From: Paraperibacillus marinus
GTDB taxonomy: Bacteria; Bacillota; Bacilli; Bacillales; DSM-1321
NCBI RefSeq assembly: GCF_046237605.1
Contig: NZ_CP143542.1
Coordinates: 3,844,001-3,908,000, forward strand
Length of the DNA stretch: 64,000 bases
Direction: 5' to 3'
Positions 17,551 through 26,337 of this stretch are shown here, one piece after another. Every line of letters starts with the position of its first letter. The first letter of the stretch is position 1. The notes beneath the pieces are model-generated. The model did no database searches, was not told the origin of the DNA, and was given only the letters and a program-made list of their open reading frames with translations. A program made the translations under genes and the position numbers.

Positions 17551-17676
17551 TCAGCTTAAACACTTCTCTTGATACAAGGTCTGCAATATGTTCCTGTTTT
17601 CCTTATAATGAGCAGACTGAATAGGATGTTCCAGTGCTTTCTCATCCTTCCACACTTCATATCAAACAAAAGTTTG
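17551..17676 (-). pseudogene. Remnant of an ABM-type (YgiN-like) monooxygenase gene
   Basis: The minus-strand frame reads QTFV, a TGA stop, then YEVWKDEKALEHPIQSAHY and further to a stop at 17551. This is the typical second half of antibiotic-biosynthesis-monooxygenase (quinol monooxygenase) proteins, but it carries an internal stop, has no start, and a His usually found after ALE-H is followed by Pro. It is a decayed gene. Confidence 0.55.
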
Positions 17677-17702
17677 GCTTCAGATTGGTGAAAGTCATAC
17701 TT

Positions 17703-17765
17703 TTACATTGAGACTTGCATTTTTTTATTACTTCCAAAGAATGCAAGTCTCAAGTGTAACTTTTT
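17703..17765. terminator. Long hairpin after the 54-codon gene
   Basis: TTACATTGAGACTTGCATT (17703-17721) pairs with AATGCAAGTCTCAAGTGTAA (17740-17759) with one mismatch; CTTTTT follows on the plus strand. It immediately follows the stop of the small minus-strand gene. Confidence 0.6.
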
Positions 17766-17928
17766 AGATTATTGGATAATTCAGCTCGTAACTTGGGTAG
17801 CAATAGTATGGTGGTCTAAGTGCAATTTTAGACATTGGCCAGGAATCCTCTATATAGTCCATCTTTACTCTTTCATTTGATTGGTTTACCAGCAATAGCT
17901 TTACTTCTGGATTAAATTCATATCTCAA
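17764..17928 (-). CDS. Short gene of 54 codons, TTG start
   Basis: A strong AAGGAGG (minus strand, about 17935-17941) stands eight bases before TTG at 17928. The product is 54 residues with an acidic middle (KMDYIEDSWPM) and an aromatic, Pro-rich C-terminus (RPPYYCYPSYELNYP). The start lies 18 bases after the stop of the SDR gene on the same strand, so the two are likely co-transcribed. I do not recognise the family. Confidence 0.5.
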   Translation of the reverse strand: MRYEFNPEVKLLLVNQSNERVKMDYIEDSWPMSKIALRPPYYCYPSYELNYPII

Positions 17929-17946
17929 AATGGCAACCTCCTTCCA

Positions 17947-18936
17947 TTAGGAATGTGTGGATTCTCCCCCATCAACATGAAGAACTTGCCCAGTAACAAA
18001 ACGAGAATCATCAGAAGCAAGATAGACGAAGGTTGGTGCGAGTTCAAATGGATGGGCAACTCGTTCCATTGGATTAAATGCTCCATATACAGCAACTTGG
18101 TCTGACGAAAAACTTGCTGAAATAAGCGGGGTCCAAATTCGGCCGGGGGCGATGGCATTGACACGGATCCCTTGTTTCACGACATTTTTAGCCAAGGCAC
18201 GTGTCCAGCCAACTATTGCGCCCTTTGTGGCCGTATAATCAATCATTTGCTGCTCACCTACATACGTCACCACTGAAGTTGTACCAATGATTGAGCTGCC
18301 CGGTTTAAGATGAGGAAGCGCTGCTCTTGTTGTGTAAAAATGAGAGTAAATATTAACTTTGAAGGTGTCATCGAATTGCTCATCTGTAATGTCAAGCAGA
18401 CTTAGCTGCTGGAATTGGATACCAACGTGGTTACAAAGAATATCGAGACGTCCAAACGCATTTACTGTTTGTTCTACAATGGAGATACACTGTTGTTTTT
18501 CCCGCAAGTCACCAGGCATTAGAATACAACGTTGTCCGAGTTGTTCAATCCTTGTTTTTGTTCTGTTTGCATCCTCATGTTCATCTAAATATGAAATAGC
18601 AACATCTGCGCCTTCTTTAGCAAACGCAATTGCTGCTGCTGCACCAATACCACTGTCACCCCCTGTAATAAGGGCTGCTTTTCCTGATAACTTTCCACTC
18701 CCTTGGTAGTTCGGATTTTCAATAATTGGAAGGGGTACCATTAGTTTTTCCACTCCAGGATGGCGCAGCTGGCGCTGTTCAGGTAAGTTCATCGGGATTT
18801 CCTGGTAGCGAGTGATTTTCCCATAATTAGGGTACATGGGATAAGGTTGAGTTTTCATGTTCGCATTAAACATTTGCTGCATTTGCTTTATTTGGTCTAA
18901 TTGACGACTTTGATCCTTTTGATCCTTTTGATCCAT
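17947..18936 (-). CDS. SDR family oxidoreductase, GSP39-like with N-terminal extension
   Basis: A 329-residue classical SDR of the general-stress-protein-39 (YdaD/YhxC) type. An 80-residue extension (MDQKDQKDQ..., then a Pro/Tyr/Met-rich part and PLPIIENPNYQGSGKLSGK) leads into the Rossmann domain with TGGDSGIG, the catalytic YTATK and C-terminal VDGGES. The first residues derive from a 9-base tandem repeat (three GATCCTTTT units read on the plus strand, 18911-18936). ATG follows GGAGGTTTCC. Such proteins in Bacillus are general-stress or spore associated; the substrate is unknown. Confidence 0.87.
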   Translation of the reverse strand: MDQKDQKDQSRQLDQIKQMQQMFNANMKTQPYPMYPNYGKITRYQEIPMNLPEQRQLRHPGVEKLMVPLPIIENPNYQGSGKLSGKAALITGGDSGIGAAAAIAFAKEGADVAISYLDEHEDANRTKTRIEQLGQRCILMPGDLREKQQCISIVEQTVNAFGRLDILCNHVGIQFQQLSLLDITDEQFDDTFKVNIYSHFYTTRAALPHLKPGSSIIGTTSVVTYVGEQQMIDYTATKGAIVGWTRALAKNVVKQGIRVNAIAPGRIWTPLISASFSSDQVAVYGAFNPMERVAHPFELAPTFVYLASDDSRFVTGQVLHVDGGESTHS

Positions 18937-19325
18937 GGAAACCTCCTATAGAATAATTTTCTTCTTTAGGATGTTTATGTTGTTCAATCCAAATATAGTA
19001 AAGAATATATAAGGAATTGTTTACTTCCAACACAGAAGCGTATTCTTCCCCAAAAAAGACACCTTTTTTCTTTATTGGACTGGCCTTAGGCGCCACCAGA
19101 TCGTTAGTTGTTTATTTTGTCCTAAAGTAAATACGACTCCTCTTTAAAGGATTTTCACCCCCTTAGCCCTGAACCCGTTGATATCAATCATTTAAAGACC
19201 TCGGTACTTCCTGCTTCATACGATTTTTTGACTCAGCTTATACTTGTGAGGAATTTTATAATACTGCAGGTATCCGCAATAGCTTGTTAGTCCCTCCATC
19301 GACAGCACAATGATTGTCAAGGTAT
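18937..19325. other. Intergenic stretch without a supported gene
   Basis: About 390 bases. It should contain the promoter of the GSP39-like gene (minus strand, near 18960-19040) but I see no clear sigma-B type box. No coding fragment is recognisable. Confidence 0.35.
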
Positions 19326-19357
19326 AAAAAAACAGGCTGCGAAATGTATCGCAGCTG
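19326..19357 (-). terminator. Terminator of the germination operon
   Basis: On the minus strand GCTGCGATACATTTCGCAGC forms the hairpin (19336-19355) and is followed by CTGTTTTTTTAT. It lies just past the gerC stop. Confidence 0.75.
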
Positions 19358-19370
19358 CTTGTATTCTATA

Positions 19371-20444
19371 TTATATGGATAAAGGTTCAAGTTCGAAGTA
19401 ACAGTCAACTTTTATCTTTGCACTCTCCCAGAACTTTTTCCAGTCTTCTTCTGACATGGGCTTTGAAGCGGGTGACATTGTCTGTCCGCCTATTTCAAGG
19501 GGATCCACTTTCAAATCCTGCATTTTTTTCAGCAGTGAAACGGTCCCCTCTTCCATATAGCGCTCGAGCTCGTCTACTAATTCGTAAATGCTGGCCTGCC
19601 TGTCCAGGTCTTTAGTGCCCCGGTATTCATCGATTCTGCCTGTATAATGAATCTTAAATGAAACGGTATGATCATTTAGATTTACATGTGTCATAACACG
19701 TGAACGGACTTCTCCAAGAGAGACGTCCAAGGGTGTAATGACCATGTTCTTAAGAAAGTGATCATTGTTAAGAAGCTGAAAAAATTGGTCTTGATTCTTA
19801 TCAGTACCACCTTTTAGCTTTCCATTTTCAAAAAATCCGGTGCCCTCATAGTTAAAATTTTCTTTATTCACCTTAAATACCGGAATATACGGATCTGAAT
19901 AAGGAGAATACACTTTTTCCATAAACTCATGAATATTTGTAACCGTAATTTCTCCCTGCTGCCCCTTTTCGTAGTGCTTAAACATTCTGTATAGATAGTA
20001 ATCCAGATCTTTTTGCTGCTTCGTGCGATTTTTTATAAATGCTTCAAAGTTACCTTTGAATACTACTAGAAAAAGCCGCGGAGATACTTCTGGATCGATT
20101 AGCAGCGTGTCCATCAATGATACAATTCCATTTCTGGCGACCTTTTCATCAATAAACAGCATACGGAGCTGCCCGAACTTTATTTCCCGGTAGTATTTTA
20201 AATTAAAGCTCCTTCTTCCCTGATCCAGCAGTGTGACATTCGTGGAAAAGAATTGTTTATCTTCCTTCATGACTGGAGGAACCAATGTAGAGACTTTTAA
20301 TTTCTCTTTTTCTCCTCCCGCTTCAACGGACAAGAAGGTCACAGGCGCGATTTCTTCGACTGTGTTGTCATTTGCAAAAGGAGAACAACCAGTTAAAAGA
20401 CACATACTGCTTACTAAAAGCATAAATGAAGTGAATGCCCTCAT
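19371..20444 (-). CDS. gerC-type: Spore germination lipoprotein, Ger(x)C family
   Basis: A 357-residue GerC-subunit protein. The signal peptide ends in a lipobox with Cys20 (LTGC), and the C-terminal GerAC domain with FKIHYTGRIDEYRG follows. The protein sits on the outer face of the spore inner membrane as part of a germinant receptor. It is shorter in its N-terminal domain than many GerC proteins and lacks the usual KEI-type domain start. Its ATG overlaps the gerB stop by four bases (ATGA). A terminator follows. Confidence 0.87.
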   Translation of the reverse strand: MRAFTSFMLLVSSMCLLTGCSPFANDNTVEEIAPVTFLSVEAGGEKEKLKVSTLVPPVMKEDKQFFSTNVTLLDQGRRSFNLKYYREIKFGQLRMLFIDEKVARNGIVSLMDTLLIDPEVSPRLFLVVFKGNFEAFIKNRTKQQKDLDYYLYRMFKHYEKGQQGEITVTNIHEFMEKVYSPYSDPYIPVFKVNKENFNYEGTGFFENGKLKGGTDKNQDQFFQLLNNDHFLKNMVITPLDVSLGEVRSRVMTHVNLNDHTVSFKIHYTGRIDEYRGTKDLDRQASIYELVDELERYMEEGTVSLLKKMQDLKVDPLEIGGQTMSPASKPMSEEDWKKFWESAKIKVDCYFELEPLSI

Positions 20445-21565
20445 AGACTGGAACGCCTCCCCTTTATTTTAGTGGCAGCCAGGAGGAGGGATGGAATTAG
20501 TAAATAAGTAAAGGCACCAGACCATAATTGTACGTTTGCCCAGCCATTCAGCTCTTTTCCTTCTCTCCAATAGAACAGCTGAATGAAAAACACACCTGTC
20601 AGGACGAGTAAGCACACAGCGTAAAAACCTTTACGTGTAGTTTTCTTATCCTGAGTTCCTGCAGAAATGCGTATGGCACCATATAAACAGAGCAGCAGAA
20701 CGGATATAAAGAAAACATAGTGAAACATTTGCAGGGAAATCATGATAATTTCCACTCTCTCAAAAACAGGAGACTGAAGGTACCTGATCATATTATCGAC
20801 CGGAAAACCTATTTTCCCCAGGTAAGTGGATCCGAAAAAGAACAGACATGCCATGAAAAGGAGCAGATACTCTAAAATAGAAACCGCATTTGCAATCGAT
20901 AAGTATCTCAGCATCTTTTGCTTTGAATTTATCCAAGGCAGCAGCAGTATTAAGTACTCCGGTCCTGATAAAGAGGACCAGATCATTAATATGCCTTTCC
21001 AAGGTTTATGAGACCAATCGGTAGGGATCAACGGATATAGATCATGAAGCTCAGCTGCAGGAGGAAAGAAATACGGAATATAGAGCAGGATGATCCAAAA
21101 GGTACAGAGGAAAGCAATAATCCCAAAGCGCAGTGTTTTTTCCATTCCCTGGCTGGCAATATAGGTGCTTAGCAGGATAATAAATACGATTATCCAGGGC
21201 CGCTGCATAGCAGGAAAAATAAATTGGTGGACGATTTCAGCATACCCCAGTATAATCAAACTCATTTTTATAAAAATGATCGCAATCCCGGCAATGGCTA
21301 TTATACGAAGCATCCTCCCCCCTAAAAGATCAGCGAATCCATGATACCCCTGCTGCGTATATTTAGAAGACAGACACTTAGATAAAATAAAGAGATTAAT
21401 TTGAGAAAGGATTCCAAATGCCAGTATCCCTAATAATGAATACGGCATCTCTAAAAACTTTGGCAGAAATAGTATAAAATAGAGCATTTGCGAAAGGTGG
21501 ACGAAAGCAATAATATATCCCTTGCCTAGCTGAGCAGTCTTATCAAATAATATAAAATCCCCCAT
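20441..21565 (-). CDS. gerB-type: Spore germination permease, GerB (APC superfamily)
   Basis: A 374-residue membrane protein with ten predicted helices, of the endospore germination permease family. LGKGYIIAFVHLSQMLYFILFLP near the start and WSSLSGPEYLILLLPWI in the middle are characteristic. It forms the germinant-binding transporter-like subunit of a GerA-type receptor. The start follows the gerA stop directly (TAG then ATG), so translation is coupled. Confidence 0.9.
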   Translation of the reverse strand: MGDFILFDKTAQLGKGYIIAFVHLSQMLYFILFLPKFLEMPYSLLGILAFGILSQINLFILSKCLSSKYTQQGYHGFADLLGGRMLRIIAIAGIAIIFIKMSLIILGYAEIVHQFIFPAMQRPWIIVFIILLSTYIASQGMEKTLRFGIIAFLCTFWIILLYIPYFFPPAAELHDLYPLIPTDWSHKPWKGILMIWSSLSGPEYLILLLPWINSKQKMLRYLSIANAVSILEYLLLFMACLFFFGSTYLGKIGFPVDNMIRYLQSPVFERVEIIMISLQMFHYVFFISVLLLCLYGAIRISAGTQDKKTTRKGFYAVCLLVLTGVFFIQLFYWREGKELNGWANVQLWSGAFTYLLIPSLLLAATKIKGRRSSL

Positions 21566-23065
21566 CTAGTGATCATCTCCCCGGTTATATCTCCATTTAA
21601 AGAGAGGGTGTACATGTTCCGGGCGCTTTTTCATCCATGGAATAGGAGCCCGAATGAAGAAATCCATCCAATCACTCCAATAGAGGGGCGCAACCGGAGC
21701 AAAATATGGCTGTTTTAAGCTTGTAAGTCCATTAAGGTGTGCGATCATATAAACCATACCAAACACAATTCCCGGTATCCCCAGTAACGATGCTAAAATT
21801 AAAAATGCAAATTGAATGAGTGTGTTGGTCTTACTTAACAGATAATTTGGAACTAAAAAAGACGCAATCGCAGCTACACCCACTAAAACAATTAACACCT
21901 TGCTTACAAACCCTGCTTCCACTGCTGCCTGGCCAATCACAATACCACCGATTGTACCCAGAGACGTGCTTGTTTTTGATGGCATCCTCAAACTGGCTTC
22001 TTTAATAATTTCCAGAATCAGAAGCATGAGCAGCGCTTCCCAGAAGGGACTAAATGGCAGTTTACTCCTGGATTCTAATAAAACAAACAGAATCTGCAAA
22101 GGAATAACCTGATAGTGATGGGTGGTTAACGCAACATACATAGGAATTAATGTAATAGACGCCAAGTAGCTTACATACCGAAGGCATCGCAGGAAACTGG
22201 CAACCAGCCATTTGTGGATATAGTCCTCTGGTGATTGAAAGAGATGAAAAAAAGTGATTGGAGCAACTAACGCAAACGGTGTATTTGCCACAAGAATGAC
22301 AATTTTTCCAAGTCCAAGAGAATAGGCGCATTGATCCGGACGATCTGTCTGCTGAAACTGCGGAAAAACCGAATGAATATGATCCTCCATAAACGCTGCC
22401 AGATTCGACTGTTCAATCACCATATCAAAATTTATTTTGGAAATTTTTTTACGGGCGATATCAACAATTTCTGGATTGGCAATTCCCTCTACATACAGTA
22501 ATACAATCTTCGCTTTAGTCAGGTACCCGGCAGAAAACTTCTCTGTTTTAAGCTCAGTCACCGGAAGCCTTCTTCGAAGCAACGTGATATTTTGGTCAAT
22601 CTGTTCTGTGAAGCTGTCCTTAGAACCGTATAAAATGGTTTCTGCTTCCGATTGTTCAATGTTTCTTCCTAATGGATTTTCAAGTGGAACAGCCCACCAG
22701 CATCCCTTTCCGTCTTCAAGGAGCACGTGTCCCACCATTATCAGCTTCTGTGCTTCATCAAGGCTGGTCAAAGCTGCCGCTTTTACTGAGGCAATGCAGG
22801 TATGTATCATATCTTCAGAACAATTTTTTAACGGCTGAATGATGGATTCATTCAACCTTTCCAGGTCAATCAATGTTCGGATGTAAATAAGAGTTATATT
22901 CCGGTCTTTATTAATCCTGTGTTCCATCAATTCTCCATCATCCATATTGGAAATCAGGTCCTTGACAGCAGCTATAGACAGTTCTTTTTGAAATAGCTGG
23001 TTGCCGTCCTTGTTTTCATTGCGGACTTGTTTGCTTTTCTTTTTCCAAAACATATATCTTTTCAC
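21566..23065 (-). CDS. gerA-type: Spore germination protein, GerA subunit
   Basis: A 499-residue GerA protein: a hydrophilic N-terminal domain (about 1-240), four to five membrane helices, and the basic C-terminal tail. LLYVEGIANPEIVDIARKKI and LTKAKIVLL in the N-terminal half, and PFSPFWEALLMLLILEIIKEASLRMPS in the membrane part, are family hallmarks. It forms the ion-channel-like subunit of the receptor. The start is GTG at 23065 behind AAGGATTTCGG. First gene of gerA-gerB-gerC, with a sigma-G-like promoter 50-80 bases upstream. Confidence 0.92.
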   Translation of the reverse strand: MKRYMFWKKKSKQVRNENKDGNQLFQKELSIAAVKDLISNMDDGELMEHRINKDRNITLIYIRTLIDLERLNESIIQPLKNCSEDMIHTCIASVKAAALTSLDEAQKLIMVGHVLLEDGKGCWWAVPLENPLGRNIEQSEAETILYGSKDSFTEQIDQNITLLRRRLPVTELKTEKFSAGYLTKAKIVLLYVEGIANPEIVDIARKKISKINFDMVIEQSNLAAFMEDHIHSVFPQFQQTDRPDQCAYSLGLGKIVILVANTPFALVAPITFFHLFQSPEDYIHKWLVASFLRCLRYVSYLASITLIPMYVALTTHHYQVIPLQILFVLLESRSKLPFSPFWEALLMLLILEIIKEASLRMPSKTSTSLGTIGGIVIGQAAVEAGFVSKVLIVLVGVAAIASFLVPNYLLSKTNTLIQFAFLILASLLGIPGIVFGMVYMIAHLNGLTSLKQPYFAPVAPLYWSDWMDFFIRAPIPWMKKRPEHVHPLFKWRYNRGDDH

Positions 23066-23112
23066 CCGAAATCCTTAATAAGTTCTGTTAAAACTCTCGT
23101 TCTTTCCACGAT

Positions 23113-23142
23113 TATTATGCACATTCCGCCTTTTCTTATCCA
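23113..23142 (-). promoter_or_regulatory. Probable sigma-G promoter of the ger operon
   Basis: On the minus strand CATAATA (23113-23119) fits the forespore -10 pattern CATNNTA and GGATA in TGGATA (23137-23142) is one base from the -35 pattern gHATR; the spacing is 17 bases. Its position 48 bases before the gerA start fits. Confidence 0.6.
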
Positions 23143-23197
23143 TTTCCAGGTCGAAAAGCCGCCCCTGCTAATGAGGAGACGGCCAGTGTCGATCATG

Positions 23198-23305
23198 TTA
23201 TTTGTAAAGAATAAAATGCTGATTCAAAAGCTTTGTTATTGTTGTTTTTCCTCCACCAGATACAGCAGCTATAGCATTAACAAGTGGTTCCTGTCCTTTA
23301 ACCAT
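23198..23305 (-). pseudogene. N-terminal fragment of a P-loop kinase-like gene
   Basis: A 35-codon frame with ATG at 23303-23305 encodes AIAAVSGGGKTTITKLLNQ, a clear Walker A loop of the uridine-kinase-like P-loop family, and then stops at 23198. Only the first strand, loop and helix remain, so it is a truncated gene. Confidence 0.5.
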
Positions 23306-23370
23306 CGTTGCCTCTAATCCATGGTTATAAATATTATCTTCATATAGTCTATCTTGTTGGGACTCTTCCC

Positions 23371-24027
23371 TTATAGCGTTTCATCCAATTTCCGTATACT
23401 TGAACGAGAAATTAGAAAAACATTGCCCAACACATCAATTTTGCCTCCTTTAACACGTACAGCGCAATCTTTGTTCGACGCATATATATCTATTTCTTCC
23501 GATAAGGGAGAGAGTTCTTTTTGAACCATTGCCATATTATTTTCAAGATCAAAATGGGACAGGACGGAAAAATTGTCGAGACCTATTCCGTTATAGACAG
23601 AGTTCATTTCAACTTCATATCCAAAGTTTTTCGAGCATAACCATTTAGCGGACAAGTTGATAGCACCAGCGCTTGCTCCCATTACAACAGCGCTGCTTTT
23701 TTTAACCGAATCCGGTAAGTCATATTCCATTAAAAAAGCATTTTGTTTAATCGTATTTCCACCCAGCAGGAAAATGACTGAAGCATTTTGAATTTTTGTT
23801 TGGGCATCTTCCTTCTGTACACGATAATTAATTAAATGACATTCATCAAACATAATGCCAGCCTGATCAAGCCACGAGCGTTCAGCAGCCCCATCCTCTT
23901 CATAAATAGATGGATTCGAGCTAATCATCACCAGCGACTTTCTATCAGTTATATCCTTTTGTAAGAGACTGGCCAGCTTCTCTGGAAAAAAGTTGTTATA
24001 CCAGCCTAAATAATAGTGAGCTTTCAT
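23371..24027 (-). CDS. Peptidase E-like (S51 family) class I GATase-fold protein
   Basis: A 218-residue protein with the peptidase E / type 1 glutamine-amidotransferase-like fold. FLLGGNT (87-92) and the nucleophile elbow VMGASAGAINLS, with Ser119, are conserved. Members act as serine-dependent dipeptidases of unknown natural substrate. The start is placed at 24027, behind GGGGGTACTT, because a start at 24129 in the same frame would lie inside the terminator of the preceding operon. Confidence 0.78.
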   Translation of the reverse strand: MKAHYYLGWYNNFFPEKLASLLQKDITDRKSLVMISSNPSIYEEDGAAERSWLDQAGIMFDECHLINYRVQKEDAQTKIQNASVIFLLGGNTIKQNAFLMEYDLPDSVKKSSAVVMGASAGAINLSAKWLCSKNFGYEVEMNSVYNGIGLDNFSVLSHFDLENNMAMVQKELSPLSEEIDIYASNKDCAVRVKGGKIDVLGNVFLISRSSIRKLDETL

Positions 24028-24108
24028 AAGTACCCCCGCAGCAAAGTGTAAAAAACACATATTCCTTCCGACATCCGTTCGTGTAAGTTTCATGCCTCCC
24101 CCCATACT

Positions 24109-24143
24109 AAAAAAGTCCTTCGAGATCATTATCTCAAAGGACT
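24109..24143 (-). terminator. Terminator of the yhf-nagB operon
   Basis: On the minus strand AGTCCTTTGAGAT pairs with ATCTCGAAGGACT and runs into TTTTTT. It is 218 bases past the nagB stop and should end the long minus-strand operon. Confidence 0.8.
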
Positions 24144-24360
24144 CACCAGCATTCCAAAGGGTTTCGATAATTTTCCAATTAATCTTGAAAACTTACACTA
24201 AGATATCACTGTAATTTTGCACAAAAATCCGGAATGCAGTATTGTAAAGCAGTTTGAACTTATTCATTATGAATATAACCAGCATATACAAATATCAATT
24301 TTGCAGATGCAGTTTGTTTAACTCTCCAGTGGACCCCGATATAGATTTACGTCCGGTCTT

Positions 24361-25110
24361 TCAGCTGACAAGGCCCTTTACTTTTTTTAATTTCGAAACC
24401 GCTGCCGAGTCAGCAACGACAATCACATTCGGATGGTTCCGCAGAACTGAAGCCGGGCAGTCTGTGCTCACGTTGCCCGTAAACATACGGAAGATTGCTT
24501 CAGCCTTCTTTTCTCCTGAGGCGAGAAGCAGGATCTCCTTGCTTTTTAAAATGGTTGAAATCCCCATCGTGATTGCGTAGGCCGGCACGTCTTCCTCATC
24601 GCCAAAATAGCGGGCGTTGGCCTTACGTGTCGACTCTGCAAGTGTGACGATATGGGTTGGTGTATCAAAAGAGGTGCCTGGTTCATTGAAACCGATATGG
24701 CCGTTTTCGCCGATGCCCAGCAATTGCAGGTCCACACCGCCAATGCAGTCAATGATTGCCTCATAGTTCTTTGCTTCCTGTTCGATGTCAGCTGACTTTC
24801 CGTTTGGAATATGGACATTTTCCTTCGGGATGTTGATATCGTTAAAAAGATGTTTATACATGAAGTGATGGTAGCTGTTTGGGTTTTCTGGAGAAATTCC
24901 CACGTACTCATCCAGGTTATAAGTACAGACGTCCACGTATGATGTCTGATTTTTTTTAAAATCATCAACCAATAATTCATATGTCCGCACAGGAGTGCCG
25001 CCTGTCGCCAGGCCCAGCGCCGCATCAGGTTTGGACTTTATTTTCGCCAGAATGTGGTTGGCGGCAAAAATGCTCATCTCTTCGTAATTTTTGACTTCAA
25101 CAAGTCTCAT
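24361..25110 (-). CDS. nagB: Glucosamine-6-phosphate deaminase
   Basis: A 249-residue canonical NagB, which converts glucosamine-6-phosphate to fructose-6-phosphate and ammonia in the cytoplasm. The phosphate loop GLATGGTP (33-40), the catalytic Asp67 (YNLDEY) and the GIGENGHIGFNEPG segment with His138 and Glu143 are intact. The ATG follows GGGAGGAGTGGAACG. It is the last gene of the yhf-like operon, 33 bases after yhfW. No nagA or nagR is nearby, so here its partner is the yhf pathway rather than ordinary N-acetylglucosamine use; this is inference from context. Confidence 0.95.
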   Translation of the reverse strand: MRLVEVKNYEEMSIFAANHILAKIKSKPDAALGLATGGTPVRTYELLVDDFKKNQTSYVDVCTYNLDEYVGISPENPNSYHHFMYKHLFNDINIPKENVHIPNGKSADIEQEAKNYEAIIDCIGGVDLQLLGIGENGHIGFNEPGTSFDTPTHIVTLAESTRKANARYFGDEEDVPAYAITMGISTILKSKEILLLASGEKKAEAIFRMFTGNVSTDCPASVLRNHPNVIVVADSAAVSKLKKVKGLVS

Positions 25111-25143
25111 CGTTCCACTCCTCCCTTAAAGGCTGAAATGATT

Positions 25144-26334
25144 TCACATGATGTCCTTTAGAAAACTTTTTCCATATTCAGGCGGTTCAACACCAGTAAA
25201 TTCTGCCAATGTTGCCGCGATGTCTGCCATTGTCTCTCTTGTTCCAATCGACACCCGCTTCACATTCTGCCCTACCACCAAAATAGGCGTTTGTTCCCTC
25301 GTATGGTTGGAATGCCCGATCGTCGGGTCGTTCCCGTGGTCTGCTGTTATAATGAGGACGTCTTCTTCACCTAATTCCGGGATAAAGGATGTCAGGAACC
25401 GGTCTGCGTCCTCCAGCACTTCCTTGTACCAGACGCTGTCCTCTTTATGGCCAGCCAGATCTGTCTCCTGCACATTGACAAGGAAGACCGCATTGTCTTC
25501 ACTGTCATGGTAAAACTTCCGGTATGTTTCGAGAACATCCTTTGTATTGACAACTGGATCCTTGAATCCGCTTGCCTGGATCACATCCGCCGTTTTGCCG
25601 ATCCGGTACACAGGGATGTTATTCATTTCTGCAATATGGGCAAATTGTTTTTCAAAATCGACACCGTACCCTAAATGGAGTACCTGGTACCCATCTCCGT
25701 AAACATTGGCTTTTGGGGCATCAACGCCCCACTGCAGCCCAGAATTTTTCTCTTTTACAACAGAAAGGATTGTCTCAATGTCTGATTTTTCATTGCCAAA
25801 GACAATGACACGGCTTGTGTCGACATTTTCCCGGACAATTTTCCCTATTTGGGATACTTCCTGGAAGGTGAGCTGTTTCAGGTCCCCGACGACATTGATG
25901 ATATTGCCGACCTGTGATTCGAGGTTGTCGCCAATGACGACTGCTCCATTCACAAGCAGGACGGCTGCACCCTCGACCGGGTGGGTGACTTCATAGCCTT
26001 TTGCTTCCAAAGACTTTTTAATCTTTGGCCCCACTTCGCTCATCAACCGTTTTTTGGGCACTCCCGGTTTGCTTCCCATTAATTCCTGGTGCCCCATGAA
26101 TGTGTCTGCTCCAGGATGGGCGAGGTTACTCTTTCCATAAGCGGCAGCCGGCGTACCTGCATCGTCTACTATTTTCCCTAAACCAAGTCCATACAAAGTC
26201 GGAATGCTCAGCTGGACGGTTTCCCTGATATGTTTATACGTATGGGCGGTTACGTCTTCAGGCTTTACTTCCCTGCAGTCTGCCATTGCGCCAACACCGA
26301 AACCGTCCAAAACGAGCAAGGTTATTTTAGCCAT
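25144..26334 (-). CDS. yhfW: YhfW, phosphopentomutase-like metalloenzyme
   Basis: A 396-residue protein of the alkaline-phosphatase superfamily, closest to phosphopentomutase. The N-terminal metal Asp (LLVLDGFGVGAM, Asp9), the nucleophile region HPGADTFMGHQELMGSKP with Thr, and the C-terminal metal site ITADHGNDPTIGHSNHTREQTPIL are all present. It probably moves a phosphate within a sugar phosphate or related compound. It matches YhfW of the Escherichia coli yhf cluster in both neighbours and length. It is four bases from yhfX and 33 bases from nagB. Confidence 0.88.
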   Translation of the reverse strand: MAKITLLVLDGFGVGAMADCREVKPEDVTAHTYKHIRETVQLSIPTLYGLGLGKIVDDAGTPAAAYGKSNLAHPGADTFMGHQELMGSKPGVPKKRLMSEVGPKIKKSLEAKGYEVTHPVEGAAVLLVNGAVVIGDNLESQVGNIINVVGDLKQLTFQEVSQIGKIVRENVDTSRVIVFGNEKSDIETILSVVKEKNSGLQWGVDAPKANVYGDGYQVLHLGYGVDFEKQFAHIAEMNNIPVYRIGKTADVIQASGFKDPVVNTKDVLETYRKFYHDSEDNAVFLVNVQETDLAGHKEDSVWYKEVLEDADRFLTSFIPELGEEDVLIITADHGNDPTIGHSNHTREQTPILVVGQNVKRVSIGTRETMADIAATLAEFTGVEPPEYGKSFLKDIM

Positions 26335-26337
26335 GTT

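Noticed and set aside
24028..24129. Longer N-terminus for the peptidase E-like gene
   Set aside because: The start at 24129 would lie within the terminator of the nagB operon, and the added residues are not part of the fold. The ATG at 24027 has a ribosome binding site.
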